From CAYNSB01 sp964399625 (GTDB lineage Bacteria > Planctomycetota > Phycisphaerae > Phycisphaerales > UBA1924), in contig CAYNSB010000045.1 in NCBI GenBank assembly GCA_964399625.1, forward strand, positions 1 to 26,732: DNA of 26,732 bases, written 5' to 3'. A program made the translations under genes and the position numbers. This document shows, one piece after another, positions 6,741 through 13,339 of the stretch (within the stretch, counting starts at the first letter, position 1; each line of letters begins with the position of its first letter). The notes below the pieces were generated by a model. It was not told where the DNA came from and searched no databases. It worked only from the letters and a program-made list of their open reading frames with translations.

Positions 6741-7920
6741 CCCCGAAGCCGCGCGAGGGTCGCCCCCGCGCCATGTCATCGATCGCGCTCGCCGCGCCCT
6801 GCGCCGCGTTGCGCCCCTTGTACAGGTCCACGACGCGCGCCAGCTCGTCGCGCTGACGCGCGATCTTCTCGGGATGGTCCAGCAGGTCCCGCGCGAGGCG
6901 CACGATCGCCCCGTGGTCGCCAAAGTGCGGCACCAACTCGGGCACAATCTCCCGATGCGCCAGAACGTTGGGCAGCGTGAAGTACTTGGTCGTCACCAGC
7001 CACTTCGCCACCAGGTAGTACCCGACGGGGCTCGACTTGTAGAACACGACCATCGGACGATTCTGCCGCGCGATCTGCAGCGTGATCGTCCCGCTCTTGA
7101 CCAGCGCCAGATCGCACCATCGCACGATCGCGTCCGTGTCGGCGTACGCGATCCGCAGCCCCTCGGGAAGCCCGCCAAGATCCATCGCACGCTGCTCGAG
7201 CTGCTTGGCGACGCTGGGCGTGGTCGCCGCGACGACGCCCGACGCCTTTGGGTACGCGCCCTTGAGCTCGCGGAACGCGTCGAGCAGGATCGGAAAGCTC
7301 CGGTCCAATTCGCTCGGGCGCGAGCCCGGCATCAGCGCCAGGCGCGGGCTCCCGCCGCCGTACTTGGCCGCGCCCGCGTCCAGCGCCGCCCAGTCCGGCT
7401 GCGTGTCGAACAGCGGGTGCCCCACAAAGCGAGCCGGCACGCGCCGCTTGCGGAAGAACCGCTCCTCGAACGGGAGCACGCACAGGACGAGATCCGTCCT
7501 TCGCCGCAGCTTGCCGATGCGCCATCGCCCCCACGCCCAGATCTGCGGCGCGACCAGATGCACCACCTTCACGCCGTGCTTCTTGGCGATCTTGCAGATC
7601 GGAAAGTTCGCCCCGGGCGAGTCCACGGGCACGAGCACATCGGGCTTGTGCTCCACGATCCACCGCTCCACACGCTCGTTGATGCGCTGGTGCTCGCGGA
7701 TCTTCTGGATGCCGGGCATGCCCATCACCGCGTCGTCGCCCGTGCGTTCGACGATCGTCGCCCCCGCCGCCTCCATCTTGGGACCGCCCCACGCGAAGAC
7801 CCGCACCGCCGGATCGAGCCGCTTGAGCTCGGCAATCACCGCCGAGGCGTGGTCATCCCCGCTGGGCTCAAAGCCCGTGAACAGGATCAGCGGCGCGCGT
7901 GTGCCGTTGGCTTCGCTCAA
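6736..7920 (-). CDS. lpxB: Lipid-A-disaccharide synthase (LpxB)
   Basis: LpxB joins UDP-2,3-diacylglucosamine and lipid X into the lipid A disaccharide on the inner face of the inner membrane. The 394-residue product matches the family throughout. It has EPSGD (18-22), HLVAPQIWAWGRWRIGKL in place of YVSPSVWAWR, LPFEERFF, FVGHPLFD, LMPGSRPSEL, LVKSGTITLQ (the SGTAALE block), VGYYLVAKWLVTTKYFTLPN and an LPN-xLA-x-RE block. The first loop reads GFEPSGDDHAS rather than AGE.SGD, and the DAPDFN block is replaced by DSPGANFP. The start appears to be TTG at 7920; no ATG or GTG fits better by alignment. It follows the response regulator gene by 88 bp on the same strand and is probably transcribed with the two-component genes. 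A lipid A-type outer membrane is implied. Confidence 0.92.
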   Translation of the reverse strand: MSEANGTRAPLILFTGFEPSGDDHASAVIAELKRLDPAVRVFAWGGPKMEAAGATIVERTGDDAVMGMPGIQKIREHQRINERVERWIVEHKPDVLVPVDSPGANFPICKIAKKHGVKVVHLVAPQIWAWGRWRIGKLRRRTDLVLCVLPFEERFFRKRRVPARFVGHPLFDTQPDWAALDAGAAKYGGGSPRLALMPGSRPSELDRSFPILLDAFRELKGAYPKASGVVAATTPSVAKQLEQRAMDLGGLPEGLRIAYADTDAIVRWCDLALVKSGTITLQIARQNRPMVVFYKSSPVGYYLVAKWLVTTKYFTLPNVLAHREIVPELVPHFGDHGAIVRLARDLLDHPEKIARQRDELARVVDLYKGRNAAQGAASAIDDMARGRPSRGFGE

Positions 7921-8008
7921 GTCTCACGTCCCCGAAGATCGCACAGTGTTGGAGGGCCGGGCGCTTCGGACCAGCATCCCCGCGTGATTTCGTGCGCACA
8001 AGCCCGCC

Positions 8009-8653
8009 TCAGAACCCGCCCTCGCGGAGCCAGTCCGACGGCTTCTCCTCCAGCGCCGCCGCGATCGCCAGCAGCGATTCCAGGCTCGGCAGGTGCGCTC
8101 CGCGCTCGATGGAGCTGAGCTGGCTCACGCTCACCCCGGACGCCTCGGACACGTCGCGCAGCGTCCAGTTCCGCGCCGTACGCGCCAGCCGCATGCGACG
8201 CCCAAGCAGCGAACGAACGCGGTCCTGCGGGCGCGATCCAAGCCCGAACGCCTCCGCCGCCTGCGCAAGCGCACGCCGCAGATCCTCGTTCGAGAACGGC
8301 TTGGCGAGATAATCGAACACGTCCTGGCGGAACGTCTGGCGCATGCTGTCCAGCGACGGATACCCCGTCACGACGATCACGCACAGCTTCGCCCACCGAC
8401 GCCGGATCTCCCGAAGCACGTCCTCGCCCGAGTGCGGGCCCATCTTGATGTCCAGCAGCACGACATCGGGCACGCGCGACTCCACCGCGTGATAGAACGC
8501 GTCGGGCGTGGAGCACGTGCGAACCTCGTGCCCCTGCGATTCCAGCGTCGCTCGCATGAACTCGAGAAAGTCCGCGTCGTCGTCGAGCACGACGATCGAC
8601 AGCGCCGGCGGCGCCCCGCCCTCGCCCTTGCCCTGGTCCTGCGTCGTGCTCAC
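8009..8653 (-). CDS. Response regulator with receiver and XRE-type (Cro/CI) DNA-binding domain
   Basis: The 214-residue protein begins with a CheY-like receiver (about 18-130). The acidic pocket is DDD at 24-26, the phosphoryl acceptor is Asp68 in VVLLDIKMG, and Thr96 and Lys118 (YLAKPF) complete the switch set. A short linker leads to an XRE helix-turn-helix at about 150-210: MRLARTARNWTLRDVSEASG, then VSVSQLSSIERGAHLPS and SLESLLAIAAAL. Receivers usually carry OmpR, NarL, NtrC or LytTR output domains; an XRE output is uncommon. The GTG start (8653-8651) overlaps the TGA of the kinase gene as GTGA, so the two are coupled and almost certainly cognate partners. Target genes are unknown; the nearest downstream gene is lpxB. 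Confidence 0.9.
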   Translation of the reverse strand: MSTTQDQGKGEGGAPPALSIVVLDDDADFLEFMRATLESQGHEVRTCSTPDAFYHAVESRVPDVVLLDIKMGPHSGEDVLREIRRRWAKLCVIVVTGYPSLDSMRQTFRQDVFDYLAKPFSNEDLRRALAQAAEAFGLGSRPQDRVRSLLGRRMRLARTARNWTLRDVSEASGVSVSQLSSIERGAHLPSLESLLAIAAALEEKPSDWLREGGF

Positions 8654-10284
8654 GCGCCGCGCACCTCCGCCCCGGTCGCGACCTCCGCAGACTCGGGACG
8701 CTCAGGGTACGGCGTCGGCGCAACCGGGAGCATGATCTCGAACTGCGCACCCCCGCCGTCCACGTTCCGCGCCAGGATCAGCCCGCCATGCTCACGCACG
8801 ATTCCCTCGGCGACCGCGAGCCCGAGCCCCGTCCCGTGCGCATCGAGCCTCGTGCTCGCGAACGGCTCGAACAGGCGGGGAAGCAGCTCCGGATCGATCC
8901 CGGGGCCGTTGTCCGTGATCGACAGCGACACCCACGCACGCCCCTGCCGCTCGATCGTCTCGGAGGCAACGACGATTCGTCCCGACGGCGGGCGAGCCGC
9001 GTCGCTCGCCTGCGCCCGCGACGGACGCCTCCGCCCGGCTCCGATCGCGTCGGCCGAGTTGCGGATGAGATTCACAAGCACCTGGACCATGCGATCGCCA
9101 TCGCCCTCGATCGACGCTCGCTCGTCCACGCGATTGAGCAACTCCACGCCGCCCACGTCGCGGTCCAGGCGCAGGAGCGTCAACGCCTCATCGACCAGCG
9201 TGCGAAGCTCGACGCGCGACGTGCGGGGCGGACGCACACGCGCAAAGTCCAGAAGACTCTCGCCCAGCCGCTCCAGCCGGCTCACCACGCGCAGCAGCAG
9301 CGCCGCCGACGCCGGATCGAGCGCGTGCGCCGGATCGGAATTGAGCCGCTCGACCAGTCCCTTCACGACCGCCAGCGGCGTGTTCAGCTCGTGCGCGATG
9401 CCCGCGGACATCATCCCCAGGCTCGCCAGACGGTCCGCGTCCGCTAGGTTCCTCTGCGCCGCCTCCAGCAGGTGGTTCTTTCGCTTCAGATCGTTGGCGA
9501 CGCGCTCGATCTCCTGCAACGCCTCGCCCAGCGCACGCTCGTGCCCACGGATCGCCAGGATCGCCCGATTGCGCGATCGCATCAACTCCCCGAGCTCGTC
9601 CGCGGGAATGATCCCCTCGGGGATCAACTCCTCTTCCTCGGCCCCCTCCTCCACGGCCCGGTCCGCGTCGATCATGCGCTGGATCGGCCCGTACACATGC
9701 TGCGGCAGCACGAACAGCTCCAGCGCCGCCGCGACCAGCGCGTACACCGCGAGCAGCGCCGCCGCGGTCAGCCCGTAGAGCTCCCACACCGCGCGCCTCG
9801 CCTCGCCGATGCGCACGCTCACCGCCCAGAACTCGCCGTTGCCCGCGCTGGCGATCGCCGCGGGCTGCTGGCCGTCCACGAGCGCCGAAACGACCTGCCC
9901 GGGCGTCTGCAGGGCGCCCGCGACCGTCGCCGAGGCGAGCCCAAGCTTCTCCGCGGTGCCCCGTCGAATCACCGCGTCCGGCGCTGCGCGTGCCCAGCGT
10001 GCGCTCGCCGCAGCCGGATCGGACGCCTCCCCATCCGCAAGAATCTGCCGCAGAATGATCCGCGCCTCGCTCACCTCCGCGGACTCCACGACCTCCATGA
10101 TCGCCGGCCGCAACGGAATGAGCAGCACCGCCGCCAGCCCGAGCGAGAACAGCGTGTGCAGCACCAGCACCTTCTTGCGCACACGCAGCGCGCCCAGGAT
10201 CCCTCCTGCTCGGCGCGAGCGGATCCCCCGCCGGGCCTTGGGCAACGCATCGGTCGTCTGTGAAACAGGATCGGGCACGCCCAA
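8650..10284 (-). CDS. Membrane sensor histidine kinase
   Basis: The 544-residue kinase has a transmembrane helix at about 38-60, an extracytoplasmic sensor region of about 105 residues (60-167) without a recognised fold, and a second helix at 168-192. A HAMP-like/coiled linker with an acidic EEGAEEEE run follows. The HisKA domain has the phosphorylated His298 in SAGIAHELNTPLAVV. The ATPase domain shows the N box (NLIRNSADAI, 405-414), G1 (DNGPGID, 458-464), an F box in RLFEPFAST, and G2 (GTGLGLAV, 484-491). The start is uncertain: TTG at 10284 or GTG at 10278, both 14 residues or more before the first basic stretch. It overlaps its response regulator gene by 4 nt. A 30-bp gap separates it from the divergent rsmB gene. 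The signal is unknown. Confidence 0.93.
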   Translation of the reverse strand: MGVPDPVSQTTDALPKARRGIRSRRAGGILGALRVRKKVLVLHTLFSLGLAAVLLIPLRPAIMEVVESAEVSEARIILRQILADGEASDPAAASARWARAAPDAVIRRGTAEKLGLASATVAGALQTPGQVVSALVDGQQPAAIASAGNGEFWAVSVRIGEARRAVWELYGLTAAALLAVYALVAAALELFVLPQHVYGPIQRMIDADRAVEEGAEEEELIPEGIIPADELGELMRSRNRAILAIRGHERALGEALQEIERVANDLKRKNHLLEAAQRNLADADRLASLGMMSAGIAHELNTPLAVVKGLVERLNSDPAHALDPASAALLLRVVSRLERLGESLLDFARVRPPRTSRVELRTLVDEALTLLRLDRDVGGVELLNRVDERASIEGDGDRMVQVLVNLIRNSADAIGAGRRRPSRAQASDAARPPSGRIVVASETIERQGRAWVSLSITDNGPGIDPELLPRLFEPFASTRLDAHGTGLGLAVAEGIVREHGGLILARNVDGGGAQFEIMLPVAPTPYPERPESAEVATGAEVRGA

Positions 10285-10303
10285 GGGTAAGAACCCCGCT
10301 CGC

Positions 10304-10309
10304 TACACT
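10304..10309 (+). promoter_or_regulatory. -10 box of rsmB, predicting a leaderless mRNA
   Basis: TACACT ends 5 nt before the GTG at 10315. A start point about 7 nt after a -10 box would fall on or next to the start codon, so the mRNA should be leaderless. No ribosome binding site is present. Confidence 0.45.
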
Positions 10310-10314
10310 CACAG

Positions 10315-11727
10315 GTGCCCCATCGCGAATCCTTCCGACCCCAAAGGCCCTCGCCACCCAAGACCGACCCCCACGCGTCACCCAGTTCAGCGCGTGCCGC
10401 CGCCGCCCGCGTCGTCTCGCGCCACGCGGGCACGTTCCCGGACCTGAGCGCTCTCGAGTTGGACAGGCGCGCGCTCGACGCGCGCGACGCCGCGCTCGCC
10501 CACGCCATCACGGACACCGCCATCTCTCGCTGGCTCACGCTCGCACACCTGCTCAATGCGGCCCTGGACCGTCCGCTCGCAAGCCTCCAGGCCGAGTTGC
10601 AGTCGATCCTGCTCACCGGCGCGGCCCAACTGATCTTCCTGGACCGCATCCCCCCGCACGCCGCCATCGACCAGTCCGTGGAACTCTCCAAGTCGTTCGT
10701 TCGCCCCGGCGCCGCGCCGATGGTGAACGCCGTGCTCCGGCGCGTCGCGGGCATGCGGGGCGATTCGCTGCCTCCCCCCACCACTCCGCCGCACACACCG
10801 GAGGACATGCCGCTCGACGCGGTTCCGCTCGAGGACGGCCGCTGGTTGGCGCTCCAATCGGTCGCGCTGCCGCACGACCCGATCGAGCGTCTCGCCGTGG
10901 CGACGAGCCATCCCGTGGACCTGCTCCGCCGCTGGCGCCGCACGCTCGACGCCCCGTCGCTGCTCGCCCTTGCGATGCACTCGCTGGCGAACCCGCCGAC
11001 GATCCTCAACACGTCATTCGCCGGTGCGCCGCTCCCGGGGTTTCTCGCCCCGCACCAGACGCCGGGGCACAGCGTGCTCAACGGATCGCGAGAGGACCTG
11101 ATTGCGCTGCTCCGCACGCGAAACGACCTCTGGGTGCAGGACCCATCGTCCTCCGCGGCGATCGAGCACGCACGCCACCTCAGACCCCGCCTCATCGTCG
11201 ACTACTGCGCCGGCCAGGGCACCAAGACACGCCAACTCGCGCTCACGTTCCCCAACGCGCACATCGTCGCGAGCGACCCCGATCCCGCACGCTTCAGGAC
11301 GCTCCGCGACACGTTCGCCGGGCACGCAAGCGTAAAGGTAGTTCCCGCCGAAACGCTCCACGCCGAGGTCGCCGCCCGCGCGGACCTGATCCTGCTCGAT
11401 GTGCCATGCTCGAACACCGGCGTGCTCGCGCGCCGCCGCGAGGCCAAGTATCGCGCCGCCGAGGCCGGCAACCAGTTCGACCGGCTGCTCGCCCTCCAGC
11501 GACGGATCGTGGACGAGTGTCTGCCGCTGCTCTCGCGCTCTCCGCGCGGACGGATCCTCTACGCGACGTGCTCGATCGACCCGCGCGAGAACCGGGACGT
11601 CGCGGCATGGGCATGCTCCACGCACCGCTTCCGTCTCGAGCACGAGGTGGAACGACAACCCCAGGGACGCCCCGCCGCCCCGCCCGCCGCCTACGCGGAT
11701 GGGTCCTACTCCGCATTGCTGGCGTGA
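10315..11727 (+). CDS. rsmB: 16S rRNA (cytosine-967-C5)-methyltransferase, RsmB/Sun family
   Basis: RsmB methylates C967 of 16S rRNA with S-adenosylmethionine. The 470-residue protein has an N-terminal NusB-like helical domain (about 25-150, with ELQSILLTGAAQLIFLD and MVNAVLRRVAG) and a C-terminal Rossmann methyltransferase. Both catalytic cysteine motifs are there: LLDVPCSNTGVLARR (Cys365, motif IV) and ILYATCSIDPRENRD (Cys419, motif VI nucleophile). The SAM loop is VDYCAGQGTKTRQLA, where most RsmB proteins have CAAPGGKT. The Pro-rich insert at about 150-175 is unusual. The start is GTG directly downstream of a TACACT box. It could be a lineage-specific RNA m5C methyltransferase with another target, but the NusB-like domain favours RsmB. 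Confidence 0.88.
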   Translation: MPHRESFRPQRPSPPKTDPHASPSSARAAAARVVSRHAGTFPDLSALELDRRALDARDAALAHAITDTAISRWLTLAHLLNAALDRPLASLQAELQSILLTGAAQLIFLDRIPPHAAIDQSVELSKSFVRPGAAPMVNAVLRRVAGMRGDSLPPPTTPPHTPEDMPLDAVPLEDGRWLALQSVALPHDPIERLAVATSHPVDLLRRWRRTLDAPSLLALAMHSLANPPTILNTSFAGAPLPGFLAPHQTPGHSVLNGSREDLIALLRTRNDLWVQDPSSSAAIEHARHLRPRLIVDYCAGQGTKTRQLALTFPNAHIVASDPDPARFRTLRDTFAGHASVKVVPAETLHAEVAARADLILLDVPCSNTGVLARRREAKYRAAEAGNQFDRLLALQRRIVDECLPLLSRSPRGRILYATCSIDPRENRDVAAWACSTHRFRLEHEVERQPQGRPAAPPAAYADGSYSALLA

Positions 11728-11754
11728 AGGGTCACTCCGCCACCGCAGCGGGGG

Positions 11755-11760
11755 TACACT
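11755..11760 (+). promoter_or_regulatory. -10 box of the EIIA gene
   Basis: TACACT, preceded by GGGG, lies 52 nt before the ATG at 11813 in the 85-bp gap after rsmB. No clear -35 is present. Confidence 0.4.
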
Positions 11761-11812
11761 CTGCTCCTCGCGTCGAGCGGGGAAGAGAGCATCGCAGGCC
11801 GACGAGGACCCG

Positions 11813-12286
11813 ATGAACCTACTGGACATCCTCACCCCCGATTGCATCCGCGCGCCGCTGGGCGCCCGGGACAAGCGCGGCGTGATCGAAGAACTCGTGG
11901 ACCTGCTCGCGAACCTCCGCAAGGTCAACGACCCCAAGGCCCTCAAGGACGCCGTCTGGACCCGCGAGCAGACGCGAACCACCGGCATCGGGCACGGGCT
12001 CGCCATCCCACACGGCAAGTGCGTCGGAATCCCGTCGCTGGCCATGGCCATCGGAAAGCCTCCGGCCCCGATGGATTTCCAGGCGATCGACGGGCAGCCC
12101 GTCAGGCTCATCGTCCTGCTCGCCAGCCCACCCGATCGCACGAGCGATCACATCCAGGCCCTCGCCAAGATCTCGCGCCTGATGACGATGGACGACTTCC
12201 GCAACCGCATCTACGCCGCCGGTTCCGGCGCCGAGATCTACGACCTCCTCAAGGCGCAGGAGGGCGTCGCGGGGGCCAAGCCCTGA
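11813..12286 (+). CDS. ptsN: PTS EIIA type-2 / EIIA-Ntr-like phosphocarrier
   Basis: The 157-residue protein is a single EIIA domain of the fructose/nitrogen PTS class, with no transport domain attached, which points to a regulatory role like PtsN. The family signature REQTRTTGIGHGLAIPHGKC is intact; His67 in IPHG is the expected phosphorylated residue. Further on are VRLIVLLASPPDRTSDHIQALAKISRLM and a DFRNRIYAAGS end typical of the fold. GAGGA lies 4 nt before the ATG. In Proteobacteria ptsN usually sits beside rpoN; here it is followed by ispA, whose reading frame overlaps its stop codon by CTGA. No HPr or EI gene is in the window, so its phosphate donor is not visible. The symbol is given by similarity only. 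Confidence 0.85.
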   Translation: MNLLDILTPDCIRAPLGARDKRGVIEELVDLLANLRKVNDPKALKDAVWTREQTRTTGIGHGLAIPHGKCVGIPSLAMAIGKPPAPMDFQAIDGQPVRLIVLLASPPDRTSDHIQALAKISRLMTMDDFRNRIYAAGSGAEIYDLLKAQEGVAGAKP

Positions 12287-13209
12287 GCCGCGACCCGCAG
12301 AGCGCCCGCGACCCCTTCGCGTGCGTCTCGACGATCGAGGCGTACCTCGACGCACACACCGCCCGTCTCGCCCTGCCCCCGGCGCTCGTTGGCGCGATCC
12401 GTTACAGCCTGCTGGGCGGCGGCAAGCGCATCCGCCCCGTGCTCGCGTGGCACGCCTGCGCCGCGTGCGGCGCACACCCCGAGGCCTCGCTCGCCCCGGG
12501 CGCCGCGATCGAGCTCGTTCACGCGTTCAGCCTCGTCCACGACGACCTTCCCGCGATGGACGACGACGACCTCCGCCGAGGCAAGCCGACCCTCCACGTC
12601 CACGCGGGCGAGGCCATGGCCATTCTCGCCGGCGACGCGATGCTCGCCCTTGCGTTCGGGCTGCTCGCCGAGCACTCCGATCCGCCCGCCCTCGCTCCGC
12701 TCCTCACACGCGAACTCGCCCACGCCAGCGCCGCGATGATCGCGGGCCAGGTCCACGACACGCTGGGCGGCCTGCCCGAAGGACTGGACGCGCGCGCACG
12801 ATTGGAGACCATCCACCGCAACAAGACCGGCGCGCTCCTGCGGGCCTCGTGCCGCATGGGCGCGCTCGCAGGGCTCGGAGCCCGATCGGGCGACGCGTTC
12901 AACGCCGCCCACGCCCAGAACGCCCCCGAGCTCGCCGCGCTCACCACGTTCGGCGAGGTGATCGGACTGATGTTCCAGATCGTCGATGATCTGCTCGATG
13001 CCACGGGCACCAGCGAACAGACCGGCAAGCGAACCCGTAAGGATGCGGACGCGGGCAAGCTCACCTATCCCGGCGTGCTGGGCGTGGAGGGATCGCGCAT
13101 GGAAGTTGCCCGCCTTCTCTCCCAAGCAGAGCGCGCCCTGGAACCACTGGGCTCGAACGCCAGCACCCTCGTGGAACTCGCTCGATTCGTTGCTCAACGC
13201 CAGAGTTGA
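12283..13209 (+). CDS. ispA: Polyprenyl (farnesyl/geranylgeranyl) diphosphate synthase with a probable CTG start
   Basis: This trans-isoprenyl diphosphate synthase condenses isopentenyl diphosphate onto allylic primers. The core blocks are LLGGGKRIRPVLAW, the first Asp-rich motif LVHDDLPAMDDDDLRRGKPT, HRNKTGALL, and the second Asp-rich motif FQIVDDLLDATG. There is no ATG, GTG or TTG in frame between a GTG deep inside the EIIA gene (about 12019) and the GGGKRIRP motif. The CTG at 12283 overlaps the EIIA stop as CTGA and puts about 44 residues before GGKR, as in E. coli IspA. It is therefore taken as the start, giving 308 residues. Product chain length cannot be told from sequence alone. dxs, for the first step of precursor synthesis, follows on the same strand. 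Confidence 0.9.
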   Translation: MSRDPQSARDPFACVSTIEAYLDAHTARLALPPALVGAIRYSLLGGGKRIRPVLAWHACAACGAHPEASLAPGAAIELVHAFSLVHDDLPAMDDDDLRRGKPTLHVHAGEAMAILAGDAMLALAFGLLAEHSDPPALAPLLTRELAHASAAMIAGQVHDTLGGLPEGLDARARLETIHRNKTGALLRASCRMGALAGLGARSGDAFNAAHAQNAPELAALTTFGEVIGLMFQIVDDLLDATGTSEQTGKRTRKDADAGKLTYPGVLGVEGSRMEVARLLSQAERALEPLGSNASTLVELARFVAQRQS

Positions 13210-13293
13210 CCCGCCCCACGACGCGAGCCGTACGCCCGACGTCCAATAATGTGTCGATGCCGGTCCCGCCGCGCCTAATTCGGTTGCAAACAC

Positions 13294-13299
13294 TACACT
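13294..13299 (+). promoter_or_regulatory. -10 box of dxs
   Basis: TACACT lies 40 nt upstream of the GTG start, in a 130-bp gap after ispA that is clearly more AT-rich than its surroundings. No -35 at the usual distance is seen. Confidence 0.42.
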
Positions 13300-13321
13300 T
13301 CTTTCAGAAGTCTGTGAAAGA
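13297..13321 (+). repeat. Two overlapping inverted repeats at the dxs promoter
   Basis: ACTTCT-TTC-AGAAGT (13297-13311) is a perfect 6-bp stem. TCTTTCA (13300-13306) also pairs with TGAAAGA (13315-13321) across an 8-nt loop. The two stems share bases and exclude each other. They overlap the -10 box and the predicted start point, so the element could be an operator or a 5' leader switch. Confidence 0.4.
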
Positions 13322-13339
13322 TACAACCCAAGGAACCCC

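Noticed and set aside
12019..12282. Upstream GTG as ispA start
   Set aside because: It would add about 90 Arg/Pro/His-rich residues read out of frame from the EIIA gene, with no resemblance to prenyl synthases.
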